Source: Hyphobacterium sp. CCMP332
GTDB lineage: Bacteria > Pseudomonadota > Alphaproteobacteria > Caulobacterales > Maricaulaceae
Assembly (NCBI RefSeq): GCF_014323565.1
Contig: NZ_CP058669.1
Span: 2,626,928 to 2,690,927 of the forward strand
Length of the DNA stretch: 64,000 nt
Direction: 5' to 3'
Both the position numbers and the translations under genes were made by a program. Below, in pieces: positions 8,600 to 18,232 of this stretch; position 1 is the first letter of the stretch, and each line of letters starts with the position of its first letter. Under the pieces are notes generated by a model, which was given only the letters and a program-made list of their open reading frames with translations, was not told the DNA's origin and searched no databases.

Positions 8600-9487
8600 A
8601 TGTTGGAAATCAGGAATCTTTCGAAAACCTATGGCAATGGTGTGCGCGCGCTGGATGATGTCTCGCTGACCATTCCCAAGGGCATGTATGGTCTGCTCGG
8701 GCCCAATGGTGCCGGCAAATCCTCATTGATGCGCACCATCGCCACCCTGCAGAATGCCGACAAGGGCTCGATCGAATTCAACGGGATTGATGTTCTGAAA
8801 GATCCCGCAAAGCTGCGCGCCCAGCTCGGTTATCTGCCGCAGGATTTCGGTGTCTACCCGCGCATGTCGGCCCGCGCCATGCTGGATCACCTCGCTATCC
8901 TGAAGGGCATTTCCGACAATAAGGACCGCAAGCGCGTGGTCGAGGGCCTGCTCGAGCAGACCAATCTTGCCAAGGTCGCCAAGAAAGCCGTCGCTTCCTA
9001 TTCCGGCGGCATGCGCCAGCGTTTCGGCATCGCCCAGGCACTGATCGGTGATCCCCAGCTCATCATCGTGGATGAGCCGACCGCTGGTCTCGACCCGGAA
9101 GAACGCAACCGCTTCCACAATCTGTTGTCCGAAATCGGCGAGAATGTCGTGGTCATCCTCTCTACCCACATTGTCGAAGATGTCGCCGATCTCTGCCCGC
9201 AAATGGCGATTCTCAATCAGGGCCGGATTGTCGCCGAAGGTGCCCCGGCCGACCTGATCGCGAAACTGGAAGGCAAGGTCTGGCGCAAGCGCATTGCAAA
9301 AGCGGCCCTGCCGGAACACCGCGCCCGCTACAATGTCATCTCCACCCGTCTCACCCAGGGCGAGGTGTTGATCCACGTCGAGGCCGACAGCAAGCCGGAT
9401 GACGGCTTCGATGCGATCGCGCCGGATCTCGAGGACGTCTACTTCTCCACCATCACTGCGGGCCAGACGGCCACGGAAGCGGCCTAG
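8600..9487 (+). CDS. ABC transporter ATP-binding protein of the permease/M1-peptidase system
   Basis: A 295-residue ATPase with Walker A GPNGAGKSS at 34-42, Q-loop near YLPQDFG, signature SYSGGMRQR at 133-141 and Walker B LIIVDEP at 154-160, followed by a switch histidine in STHIVED. The C-terminal 80 residues are the short extension usual in ABC-2 type exporters. The partner gene starts 22 bp downstream behind a strong AGGAGGAGA and encodes the membrane subunit fused to a peptidase, so this protein very likely energises that subunit. Substrate and direction are unknown. The start ATG is supported by the MLEIRNLSKTYGNG opening; the only purine run just ahead is GAAAAAA, a poor ribosome site. 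Confidence 0.92.
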   Translation: MLEIRNLSKTYGNGVRALDDVSLTIPKGMYGLLGPNGAGKSSLMRTIATLQNADKGSIEFNGIDVLKDPAKLRAQLGYLPQDFGVYPRMSARAMLDHLAILKGISDNKDRKRVVEGLLEQTNLAKVAKKAVASYSGGMRQRFGIAQALIGDPQLIIVDEPTAGLDPEERNRFHNLLSEIGENVVVILSTHIVEDVADLCPQMAILNQGRIVAEGAPADLIAKLEGKVWRKRIAKAALPEHRARYNVISTRLTQGEVLIHVEADSKPDDGFDAIAPDLEDVYFSTITAGQTATEAA

Positions 9488-9509
9488 GCCGGGCAGGAGG
9501 AGACACGTC

Positions 9510-12500
9510 ATGCTCGGTAAAATCGCCAGCTTCGAATTCCGATATCAGATCATGGCTCCGGCCTTTTTCTGGATTTTTGCCATATTCTTCCTGTTCGTGT
9601 TCGGTGCCGCCGCCTCGGATCAGATACAGATCGGCGACAGTGCAACGGTTCACGCCAATTCACCGTTCGCGATTTCGCTGAACATTCTGGTATTTTCGCT
9701 GTTCGGAATGATCATCCCGATTGTCTTTCTGGCGAGCGGTATATTGCGCGACCGCAGCTTCAACACCTATGAGCTGTTCTATTCAACGCCGGTGCGCGAA
9801 CGCGATTACCTGCTGGGCCGTTTTCTCGGCGGCTTTGCCGTCACCGCGCTGGTCATCCTCAGCCTCCCCCTCGGAAACCTCGTCGGATCCCTGATGCCCT
9901 GGGTAGACCCGGAATCCATCGGCCCCTTCCGCCTGGAATATTACCTTTACCCTTACCTGGTGATCGGCGTCGCGAACATGTTCATCATTGGCATGATCCT
10001 GTTCACGATCGCCAATCTGAGCCGGTCTCTGGTCATCACCTGGGTGGGACTGCTGGGCCTGTTCGTATTCAATGTTGTCGGCGGATTTCTCGATTCCCAG
10101 CCTGAATGGCGGACGTTCGCCGCTTTGACCGATCCGTTTGGCGGCAATGCGCTGGCCGATGTCACGCGCTACTGGACGGCTGTCGAACAGAATACGCGCC
10201 TGATCCCCATGGAAGGCATATTCCTGCAGAACCGCCTCATCTGGATAGGCGTGGCCATCGCGCTTTTCATTTTCAACGTTGTGATTTTCTCCTTCCGCAG
10301 CGGCAATGCCCGGCTTGGCGGAAAGAAGATACGCCGCGCGGAAACGCCTTTTGTGCCGACGGAAATCGAACTGCCCAAAGCCACACCGACGCCCGAAAAG
10401 GCGGCCTGGGCCCAGTTCCGGGCGCGTGTGGGCTTCGAAGTCAAAGGCGTGATCTTCAATATCGGCTTCTGGGTTCTGTTGGCTCTGGGCGTTCTGCTCG
10501 TCGGTGTGAATGTCTTCCTGATCGCGCCGGTTTACGGCACCCCCAGCTATCCGCTCACCCGCGTTATGGTGTTCAGCATGATCGGCGGCTTTGTGCTGAT
10601 CCCCATTGTCGTCATCATCTATTACGCTTCGGAACTGATCTGGCGGGAACGGTCCGTCCGCTTCTCGGAAATCGTCGATGTCTCACCCACACCCAGCTGG
10701 GTGTTCATGACCGCCAAACTGATCGGCATGATGGCTGTGATCGGCGGCCTTCTGATGGTTGCAGTGCTGATCACGATCGCCTCCCAGCTGATCCGCGGCT
10801 ACACCCATCTGGAACTGGACCAGTATGCCATGAGAACCCTTGTGGATCTGGCCATTCCGCTGACCTTCCTGTCGATGGCCGCGATCTTCCTGCAGGTGGT
10901 CAGCAACAACAAATGGGTCGGCATCGCCGCCATGGGCGCGCTCTTCATTGTCACCGCCTTTGTGCTGCCCAATATCGGGCTCGCCCATAATCTCTACCTC
11001 TTCCCCTTCGTGTCGATAAATCCCTATTCCGACATGAATCAGTATGGCCATTTCCTTGGCATTCAGTTGTGGTTCCACCTCTACTGGGCGGCCATTTCCC
11101 TTTTCCTGTTTCTTGTTGCGGCCGTCATGTTCAATCGCGGAGCACTGGCACCGATATGGCAGCGCTTGCGGTCCTTGCCCGGCGCTTTCAACGCGCCCAC
11201 TGCAGGCCTTGCCGCCGCCGCGCTTCTGGTGGCCATCGGTTCGGGAAGCTGGATCTACTACAACACGGTTGTCCTGAACGATTATACGACCGGCCCGCAG
11301 GTCGAGCGTCAGACCGCCGAATTCGAGCGCGAATGGCGCGACCAGTTGGAAGGCCTGCCCCAGCCGACCATCACGGATGTTGAATACACCGTCGATATCT
11401 ATAATGCCGAGCGCCGCTATACCGCCTCGGGAACCAACACGCTGGTCAATCACACCGATGAGGCAATCCCGGTTGTCTGGGTGTCTTACGGCTCGGCTGA
11501 TGTGCTCGAACAATCGCTGGAAGGCGCATCCGCCGAATTGCGCAGCGAGCTGGTCAATCTCTATGCTTTCGAACTTGAAACACCGATGCAGCCGGGCGAG
11601 ACGCGGACATTGAGTTTCGAGGTCGAAGTCGCCAATCCGGGCTTCCGCAATTCCGGAAATGTCAGCTCGGTCAATTTCAACGGCACCTTCTTCAACAATG
11701 GAGAATTCGCACCGTCCATTGGTTTCAATCGCGGCTTCCTCCTGCAGGATCCGGCGGTGCGCCGCCGGCAGGATCTGCCGCCGATCGACCGGGCCTTTGC
11801 GCTCGAGGACGAAGAGCATTGGGACGAAAACTATATCCGTCAGGATTCCGATTACGTCACCTTCCGCACACTCGTTTCGACCGATGAAGGCCAGACAGTT
11901 GTCGCGCCCGGCTATCTCCAGCGCGACTGGGTCGAGGACGGCCGGCATTATTTCGAATACGTGATGGAGGATCGCAGCCTCAACTTCTTCAACTGGATGT
12001 CCGCCGAATATGCGCTGCTGGAAGAGGAAGAGGACGGCATCAATTACCAGGTCTTCTACCACCCGGCGCATGACTGGAATATCGAGCGCATGATGCAGGG
12101 CGCGCAGGATTCGCTCGCCTATATGAGCGAACACATCAGCCCCTATCAGTACCGGCAATACCGCATGCTGGAATTCCCGGCCTATGCCAGCTTCGCCCAG
12201 TCCTTCCCGAACACGATCGCCTATTCCGAGGCAATCGGCTTTACCGCCGACCTGCGCGATGAAGACAATATCGACTATGTCTATTACGTCACCGCGCACG
12301 AAGCTGCGCACCAGTGGTGGGCCCACCAGATCATGGGCCCCAACGTTCAGGGCGGCTCCATGCTGGTGGAGACTTTCGCGCAGTATTCGGCGCTCATGGT
12401 CATGCGGGAGGAATATGGCGACGACCATATGCGCCGGTTCCTGAAATACGAGCTCGACAGTTATCTCTCGGCGCGCGGCAATGAAACCCGCGAGGAATTG

Positions 12501-13169
12501 CCGCTTTACCGCGTGGAGAACCAGCAGCACATCCATTACCGCAAGGGCGCGGTCATCATGTATGCGCTGCAGGACTATATCGGCGAGGACACGGTCAATC
12601 GCGCCCTGTCACGTCTGGTCGACGAGTTCCAGTATCAGTCCGACCCCTATCCGACGACGCTGGATTTCCTGCGCATCCTGCGCGAGGAAGCCGGTCCGGA
12701 GCATGAGCGGATCATCCACGATTTCTTCGAGCGCATCATGATCTTCGACCTGTCCATCGATACGGGTACGGCCGAACGCCGCGAGCTGGAGGACGGGCGC
12801 TGGGAGACGGTTTTCACCGTGAATGCGCGCCTCTACGAAGCGGATGGCGAAGGTAATGAGACCGAAGAACCGATCGATTATGATATAGATGTCGGCCTCT
12901 TCATGCGCAGTCCGGACACCGTCAATGAGGGCACGGACCATATCCTCTATTTCGAGCGTCACCGGATCAATCAGGCCGAAACGACACTCTCCATCATCAC
13001 CGATGAAGAGCCCGCCTGGGTGGGGATTGATCCCTATAACAAGCTGATTGACCGCAATTCCGACGACAACATCATCCAGCCACCTCGCGCCAGTGATGAT
13101 ACGGACGATGAAGAGACCGGAGCAGCGGAAGGCGAAGAGGCGGAGACCGCTTCCCTGATCACGGAATAG
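9510..13169 (+). CDS. ABC-2 type permease fused to a C-terminal M1-family metallopeptidase
   Basis: A 1219-residue fusion starting at ATG 9510 behind AGGAGGAGA (9496-9504). The first ~600 residues hold twelve to thirteen membrane segments in two permease-like halves, the second opening near FEVKGVIFNIGFW. After a last helix (LAAAALLVAIGSGSWIYYN) comes a large exported region with the zinc motif HEAAH at about 930-934 and a downstream glutamate in LVETFAQYS about 20 residues on, the M1 gluzincin pattern. The usual GAMEN exopeptidase motif is not visible; the matching stretch reads NTIAYSEAIGF. The tail is acidic (SDDTDDEETGAAEGEEAE). It probably pairs with the ATPase upstream. The architecture is known from genome annotation, but to my knowledge the physiological role is not. 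Overlaps the lrp gene by 11 bp at the 3' end. Confidence 0.9.
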   Translation: MLGKIASFEFRYQIMAPAFFWIFAIFFLFVFGAAASDQIQIGDSATVHANSPFAISLNILVFSLFGMIIPIVFLASGILRDRSFNTYELFYSTPVRERDYLLGRFLGGFAVTALVILSLPLGNLVGSLMPWVDPESIGPFRLEYYLYPYLVIGVANMFIIGMILFTIANLSRSLVITWVGLLGLFVFNVVGGFLDSQPEWRTFAALTDPFGGNALADVTRYWTAVEQNTRLIPMEGIFLQNRLIWIGVAIALFIFNVVIFSFRSGNARLGGKKIRRAETPFVPTEIELPKATPTPEKAAWAQFRARVGFEVKGVIFNIGFWVLLALGVLLVGVNVFLIAPVYGTPSYPLTRVMVFSMIGGFVLIPIVVIIYYASELIWRERSVRFSEIVDVSPTPSWVFMTAKLIGMMAVIGGLLMVAVLITIASQLIRGYTHLELDQYAMRTLVDLAIPLTFLSMAAIFLQVVSNNKWVGIAAMGALFIVTAFVLPNIGLAHNLYLFPFVSINPYSDMNQYGHFLGIQLWFHLYWAAISLFLFLVAAVMFNRGALAPIWQRLRSLPGAFNAPTAGLAAAALLVAIGSGSWIYYNTVVLNDYTTGPQVERQTAEFEREWRDQLEGLPQPTITDVEYTVDIYNAERRYTASGTNTLVNHTDEAIPVVWVSYGSADVLEQSLEGASAELRSELVNLYAFELETPMQPGETRTLSFEVEVANPGFRNSGNVSSVNFNGTFFNNGEFAPSIGFNRGFLLQDPAVRRRQDLPPIDRAFALEDEEHWDENYIRQDSDYVTFRTLVSTDEGQTVVAPGYLQRDWVEDGRHYFEYVMEDRSLNFFNWMSAEYALLEEEEDGINYQVFYHPAHDWNIERMMQGAQDSLAYMSEHISPYQYRQYRMLEFPAYASFAQSFPNTIAYSEAIGFTADLRDEDNIDYVYYVTAHEAAHQWWAHQIMGPNVQGGSMLVETFAQYSALMVMREEYGDDHMRRFLKYELDSYLSARGNETREELPLYRVENQQHIHYRKGAVIMYALQDYIGEDTVNRALSRLVDEFQYQSDPYPTTLDFLRILREEAGPEHERIIHDFFERIMIFDLSIDTGTAERRELEDGRWETVFTVNARLYEADGEGNETEEPIDYDIDVGLFMRSPDTVNEGTDHILYFERHRINQAETTLSIITDEEPAWVGIDPYNKLIDRNSDDNIIQPPRASDDTDDEETGAAEGEEAETASLITE

Positions 13170-13623
13170 GGCAGGGCGAGCGGTGCTTGATGGCGCTGAT
13201 CGAGAAATTCGTCTCGATCGCGCCAATGCCCGGTACAGGATGCAACTCCTCGCGCATGAAGCGCTCATAGCCGTCATGGCCGGAAACCACGACTTCCAGC
13301 AGATAATCCTCGCCGCCGGACATCAGATGACACTCGATCACCGCGTCGATGGCGGCGATTTTCCGCTCGAACGTGGCCACTGTGTCAGGCGAATGATCCT
13401 TCAGCCGGATCCGTACGAAGGCGGTCACCGAAAGCCCGCAAGCCTTGCGGTCGATTTCCGCGAAATAGGTGCGGATCAGACGCGCTGCTTCCAGCGCCCG
13501 CACCCGTTTCAGGCAGGGTGAGGGCGACAGCCCCACCAGATCCGCCAGCGCCTGATTGGTCAGCCGGCCATCCGTTTGCAGGGCCATCAGGATTTTGCGG
13601 TCAATACGATCCAGGCGTTTCAT
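13159..13623 (-). CDS. Lrp/AsnC family transcriptional regulator
   Basis: 154 residues with the N-terminal winged HTH (LDRIDRKILMALQTDGRLTNQALADLVGLSPSPCLKRVRALE) and a C-terminal RAM/AsnC ligand-binding domain containing the GGEDYLLEVVVSGHDGYERF segment. Lrp-family proteins form dimers to octamers and respond to amino acids. It is divergent from the methionine gamma-lyase gene with only 94 bp between starts, which points to direct control of that gene, probably with a sulfur or hydrophobic amino acid as effector, and to autoregulation. Its 3' end overlaps the permease/peptidase gene by 11 bp on the opposite strand. Confidence 0.93.
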   Translation of the reverse strand: MKRLDRIDRKILMALQTDGRLTNQALADLVGLSPSPCLKRVRALEAARLIRTYFAEIDRKACGLSVTAFVRIRLKDHSPDTVATFERKIAAIDAVIECHLMSGGEDYLLEVVVSGHDGYERFMREELHPVPGIGAIETNFSISAIKHRSPCPIP

Positions 13624-13717
13624 GGTAGAAAATGCTCCACTCAGACATTATGGAAGCAGAATACGGCAGCACATGGCGCAATGAAAGCGCTAATCTGGTC
13701 TCAAATGGGAGATCAGC
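13624..13717. promoter_or_regulatory. Divergent lrp/methionine gamma-lyase control region
   Basis: The 94-bp gap contains an imperfect inverted repeat, TGCTCCA at 13633-13639 and TGGAAGCA at 13651-13658, whose half-sites are 18 bp apart (start to start), a plausible Lrp-family operator next to the lrp start. GGGAG at 13707-13711 is the ribosome site of the lyase gene. Operator assignment is inference from position and symmetry. Confidence 0.4.
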
Positions 13718-14917
13718 ATGGACGGTTCAGGTCAGGTCAAGCGCGAAAAAGGGTTTTCGACCCGCGCGATCCACGAGGGCTATCATCCCGCGGATGAAGG
13801 CGGCGCGCTCACCCCGCCCGTGCATTTCACCTCCACCTTTACCTTCCCCGATGTCGAATCCGCCGGTGCCGCCTTCTCCGGCGAACAGCCGGCGCATATC
13901 TATTCGCGGATTTCCAATCCCACAGTGGATCTGCTCGAACGGCGTATGGCGTCACTGGAAGGCGCGGAAGCGGCTGTCGCCTTTGCCTCGGGCATGGGTG
14001 CCATCACGGCGGTCTTCTGGAGCCTCGTCGAGCCGGGCGATGAAATCCTCGTCGACAAGACGCTTTATGGCTGCACCTACGCCTTCTTCAATCACGGCCT
14101 CGCCAAATTCGGCGTGCGCGTCAGCCATGTTGACATGACGGATGAGGTGGCGCTCGAAACGGCGCTGAAAAGCCGTCCGAAGATTGTCTATTTCGAGACC
14201 CCGGCCAATCCGAACATGCGCATCATCGATATTCGCCGGACCGCCACGTTGGCCGGTGCGGCCGGTGCGCGGGTCATCGTCGACAACACCTATGCCAGCC
14301 CCTGTCTGACGCAGCCGATTGCGCTGGGTGCGGACATGGTTGTGCACTCGGCGACAAAATATCTGGGCGGACATGGCGATCTGATTGGCGGTCTGGCCTG
14401 CGGGACGCAGGAGATCATGGATCAGGTCCGCTTTTACGGACTGAAGGACATGACCGGGGCCGCGCTGGCTCCCTTCAATGCCATGCTCATCCTGCGCGGC
14501 CTGAAGACGCTGGGCCTACGTATGCGCGAACACTCGGCCAGCGCCGGAATTGTGGCACGCTTTCTGGAAGCCCGCCCGGAGGTTGCCAATGTCGCCTGGC
14601 CCGGACTCGAAAGTTTCCCGCAATACGAGCTCGCCGCACGCCAGATGCAGTTGCCGGGCGGTATGATCGCGTTCGAGCTGAAGGCGGGAAAAGACGCGGC
14701 GATCACCTTCATGAACCGGTTGAACATGATCCAGCGCGCGGTCAGCCTGGGCGATGCCGAGAGCCTGATCCAGCATCCCGCCTCCATGACGCATTCGACC
14801 TATACGCCGGAAGAGCAGGCCGAACACGCAATCACACCGGGCCTGATCCGCCTGTCCGTCGGACTGGAAGACGTCGAGGACATTCTCGCCGACATCGCGC
14901 AGGCGCTATCTACCTGA
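13718..14917 (+). CDS. megL: Methionine gamma-lyase (PLP-dependent)
   Basis: A 399-residue Cys/Met-metabolism PLP enzyme that cleaves methionine to methanethiol, 2-oxobutyrate and ammonia. The PLP lysine is K214 in HSATKYLGGHGD. The key discriminator is Cys119 in TLYGCTYAF: Pseudomonas methionine gamma-lyase has its specificity cysteine (Cys116) in the same TLYGCT context, while cystathionine gamma-lyases and synthases normally have glycine there. The run SLGDAESLIQHPASMTHSTYTPEEQ also matches that enzyme closely. Start ATG 13718 follows GGGAG. It is divergent from an Lrp-type regulator, its likely controller. Cystathionine gamma-lyase is the alternative; the cysteine makes it less likely. 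Confidence 0.88.
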   Translation: MDGSGQVKREKGFSTRAIHEGYHPADEGGALTPPVHFTSTFTFPDVESAGAAFSGEQPAHIYSRISNPTVDLLERRMASLEGAEAAVAFASGMGAITAVFWSLVEPGDEILVDKTLYGCTYAFFNHGLAKFGVRVSHVDMTDEVALETALKSRPKIVYFETPANPNMRIIDIRRTATLAGAAGARVIVDNTYASPCLTQPIALGADMVVHSATKYLGGHGDLIGGLACGTQEIMDQVRFYGLKDMTGAALAPFNAMLILRGLKTLGLRMREHSASAGIVARFLEARPEVANVAWPGLESFPQYELAARQMQLPGGMIAFELKAGKDAAITFMNRLNMIQRAVSLGDAESLIQHPASMTHSTYTPEEQAEHAITPGLIRLSVGLEDVEDILADIAQALST

Positions 14918-14997
14918 CAGTTCTGTCACTTGCCGCTCATCCGGCCCCGCACTAGTGTCCCCGGCATCAATCCAGTGAATGATACCGGGGAGGCATC

Positions 14998-17900
14998 ATG
15001 TTCCGCACAATTGCTGCGCTGACCGCAAGCGCGCTCGCTTTTTCCCTTGCCTATGCGCAAGAGGCTGATACCGGCGCCGATTCTGAAGACGACGGTCCAT
15101 GGGACGTCGCCGCACCGCCCATGCCGACCCGCTTTATCCCGATCCGTGTCGATGAAGGCACCTGGCTGAGCCTCGATGTCAGCCCCGATGGCCAGACCAT
15201 CGCCTTTGACCTTCTCGGTGATATTTACACCATGCCGATTACCGGCGGTCCGGCGACAAATATTGCCTCCGGCCTGCCCTGGGAAATCCAGCCGCGGTTT
15301 TCGCCTGATGGCTCCATGATCGCTTTCACCTCCGACCGTGCGGGGGGCGACAATATCTGGATCATGAACACCGATGGCTCCAACCGGCGTCAGGTGACGA
15401 ATGAGAGCTTCCGGCTTCTGAACAATCCGACCTGGCATCCGTCCGGCGACTTCATCGCGGCGCGCAAGCATTACACCACGTCGCGCTCTGCCGGGGCCGG
15501 TGAAATCTGGATGTATCATATCTCTGGCGGCAGCGGCGTTCAGCTGGTCGAGCGCCCGAGTGAAGCCTTCCAGAAGGAGCTGGGCGAGCCGATCTTCTCG
15601 CCGGATGGCAGCTATGTGTATTACACGCAGAACATCACCTCCGGCAGCACCTTCATCTATGCTCAGGACTCCAATACCGACCTGTTCAACATCCTCCGCT
15701 ACGAGCTGGAAACCGGTGAAATCACCACGGCGGTTTCGGGCGCAGGCGGCTCCGTCCGTCCAGCGCCGTCACCGGATGGCAATTTCATGGCCTTTGTCCG
15801 CCGTGACCGCCTGCAATCCCAGCTCTGGGTGAAGGATTTGCGGTCGGGCGAAGAGCGCATGATCTATGACGATCTCGACCGGGACAATCAGGAGACATGG
15901 GGCGTTTACGGCATGTATCCGAACATGGACTGGATGCCGGATGGCAATTCCATCGTCTTCTGGTCGGGTGGGCATATCAACCGCATCAATGTCGCGTCGG
16001 GAGAATCGCAGATCATTCCGTTCGAGATTGATGACAGCCGCGAAGTCATTGATCCGCCGCGTCCGCAGACAGATGTGGCCCCGGCGACGTTTGAAACCCG
16101 CATGCCGCGTTTCGCCAATGTCTCGCCGGATGGTTCGCAGGTCGTGTTTGAAACGCTCGGCCGCCTCTATATTGCCAATACATCGGGTGGCGATCCGCGC
16201 CCGCTGACCGGCAATGACGGCAGTTACCGTGAACTCTTTCCGTCCTGGTCGCGGGATGGCCGCTCCATCGTCTTTGCTACCTGGGATGATGAGGATCTCG
16301 GTTCGATCCGTACCGTCAACACCAATGGCCGCAGCGAACGTACGGTGACATCCGAACCGGGCCATTATCGACGCCCGGTCTTTTCGCCGGATGGCCGCGC
16401 CATTGTCTTTGAAAAAGGCTCGGGCGGCTACCTGACGGCGCGCGAATGGTCGGAAACGACCGGTATCTTTGCCGTCCCCGCATCCGGCGGCGAGATGCGC
16501 CGCATCACCGATAGCGGTTCCGAACCGCAATTTGGCGCATCGAATTCCCGCCTTTTCCTGACATCGTTTGAAGGCGGCCAAAATCGTCTGGTCAGCGTCG
16601 ACATGAATGGTCAGGACCAGCGCGTTCATGCCCAGTCCGACATGATCGCCGACTACCGTGTGTCCCCTGACGGCCGTTATCTTGCTTTCCGGGAAAATTA
16701 CGACGCCTATGTCATGCCCATGCCGCCGGGGCCACAGGAAGTCTCTGCCGGCATGTCCGCGTCAGCGCTGCCCGTTGTGGAAGTCTCGCTCAACGGCGCC
16801 ACCTATCTCTCCTGGTCGGGCGGCAGCGACAGCCTGCACTGGACAATGGGGCCGGTTCTGTATTCCGCAGCGATCAACGATGTCATTCCGCATGGCCCGG
16901 CCGCCGAAGATGAAGAGCGCGAGTCCTTCTCTCCGCCGGAAACCGGACGCTCACTGGCGATCACGGTGACGACCGACGTGCCCACCAGCGTCGTCGCTCT
17001 GACCGGCGCCCGTATCGTCACCATGTCGGATGAAGACGGCGGTATCATCGAGAATGGTGTTGTCGTCGTGGAGGGCAATCGCATTGTCGCGGTCGGATCT
17101 GCCGACGAGGTGGAAATTCCGGGCGGCGCGCAAACGGTCGATGTAACCGGTCGCACCATCATCCCGGGCCTCATCGATGCGCACGCGCATGGACCGCAGG
17201 GCACGGACGGCATTATTCCGGAGGAAAACTGGTCTACCCTGGCCCATCTGGCCTTCGGCGTTACGACCATCTTCGACCCGTCCAGCTCTGCCAGCCACAT
17301 CTTCGTGGCCGGGGAATATCAGCGCGCCGGCCTGCAATTGCAGCCACGCACCTATTCCACCGGAGAGGTTGTCTATGGTGCCCGCGCACCCGGCTTCTTT
17401 GCCCGCATTGACGACGCCTCGGATGCCGATGAACACGTCTTCCGCCTCGCGGCCCAGGGGGCTCATGGCATCAAGAACTACAACCAGCCCCGCCGCGATC
17501 AGCGCCAGCAAGTGGTTCAGGCCTCGCACGAGGCGGGCGTCATCGTCGTCGCCGAAGGCGGCTCCAACTATCACATGGACATGTCACTGGTGGCCGATGG
17601 CAACACCTCGCTTGAGCACAACCTGCCGGTCGAGATGATTTACGAAGATGTGCTGCAAATGTATTCGCAGACACAAGTGGCCTACAATCCGACCATCACA
17701 GTGACGTATGGCGGTCTGGCCGGGGATCCCTACTGGCGCTCCCGTATGAATATCTGGGAACACCCGATCCTGTCACGGCATGCGCCGCCCACCTATCTGA
17801 ATGGCTCGATCCGCCGTCCCTGGGCACCGGAGCATGACTATGTCGATGATGACAGTGCCGTAACCGCGCTGATGCTGGCGGATCGCGGTGTGCTCATGGC

Positions 17901-18222
17901 AATTGGCGCTCATGGTCAGCAGGAAGGCCTCGCCGCACACTGGGAGATGTGGTCGCTGGGCCGTGGCGGCGCGACGCCGATCCAGGCCTTGCGTGCGGCC
18001 ACAATTGATCCGGCCATCCATCTCGGCTTCGACGCGGATCTGGGATCCATTGAAACCGGCAAGCTGGCCGACCTCGTTATTCTCGAGGGCGATATTCTCG
18101 CCGATATCGAGAACTCTGACGAGATCGACATGATCATGCTCAATGGCCGTCTCTATGATGCGGAAACCATGAACGAGACCGTCACCGGTGATCGTGTCCG
18201 GGGGGCGTACTTCTGGGAGTAG
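14998..18222 (+). CDS. Exported TolB-type propeller / amidohydrolase fusion
   Basis: 1074 residues beginning with a signal peptide (MFRTIAALTASALAFSLAYA, cut near AYA-QE). The first ~620 residues are PD40/WD40-like propeller repeats with recurring FSPDG-type blades (SPDGQTIAFDLLGD, FSPDGSMIAFTSDRAGGDNIW, FSPDGRAIVFEKGS). The last ~400 are an amidohydrolase with GARIVTMSDED, PGLIDAHAHGPQG as the metal-binding HxH, and the end GSIETGKLADLVILEGDILADI. It is therefore likely a periplasmic or secreted metal-dependent hydrolase, perhaps acting on peptides or cyclic amides; substrate unknown. Start ATG 14998 follows GGGGAGG. It is a single gene, convergent with the alpha/beta hydrolase after it. Confidence 0.88.
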   Translation: MFRTIAALTASALAFSLAYAQEADTGADSEDDGPWDVAAPPMPTRFIPIRVDEGTWLSLDVSPDGQTIAFDLLGDIYTMPITGGPATNIASGLPWEIQPRFSPDGSMIAFTSDRAGGDNIWIMNTDGSNRRQVTNESFRLLNNPTWHPSGDFIAARKHYTTSRSAGAGEIWMYHISGGSGVQLVERPSEAFQKELGEPIFSPDGSYVYYTQNITSGSTFIYAQDSNTDLFNILRYELETGEITTAVSGAGGSVRPAPSPDGNFMAFVRRDRLQSQLWVKDLRSGEERMIYDDLDRDNQETWGVYGMYPNMDWMPDGNSIVFWSGGHINRINVASGESQIIPFEIDDSREVIDPPRPQTDVAPATFETRMPRFANVSPDGSQVVFETLGRLYIANTSGGDPRPLTGNDGSYRELFPSWSRDGRSIVFATWDDEDLGSIRTVNTNGRSERTVTSEPGHYRRPVFSPDGRAIVFEKGSGGYLTAREWSETTGIFAVPASGGEMRRITDSGSEPQFGASNSRLFLTSFEGGQNRLVSVDMNGQDQRVHAQSDMIADYRVSPDGRYLAFRENYDAYVMPMPPGPQEVSAGMSASALPVVEVSLNGATYLSWSGGSDSLHWTMGPVLYSAAINDVIPHGPAAEDEERESFSPPETGRSLAITVTTDVPTSVVALTGARIVTMSDEDGGIIENGVVVVEGNRIVAVGSADEVEIPGGAQTVDVTGRTIIPGLIDAHAHGPQGTDGIIPEENWSTLAHLAFGVTTIFDPSSSASHIFVAGEYQRAGLQLQPRTYSTGEVVYGARAPGFFARIDDASDADEHVFRLAAQGAHGIKNYNQPRRDQRQQVVQASHEAGVIVVAEGGSNYHMDMSLVADGNTSLEHNLPVEMIYEDVLQMYSQTQVAYNPTITVTYGGLAGDPYWRSRMNIWEHPILSRHAPPTYLNGSIRRPWAPEHDYVDDDSAVTALMLADRGVLMAIGAHGQQEGLAAHWEMWSLGRGGATPIQALRAATIDPAIHLGFDADLGSIETGKLADLVILEGDILADIENSDEIDMIMLNGRLYDAETMNETVTGDRVRGAYFWE

Positions 18223-18232
18223 GAAGTCGCCT

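Noticed and set aside
10683..12536. Minus-strand open frame of 617 codons opposite the permease/peptidase fusion
   Set aside because: No family pattern, and the opposite strand encodes a clearly recognisable fusion protein across the whole stretch.
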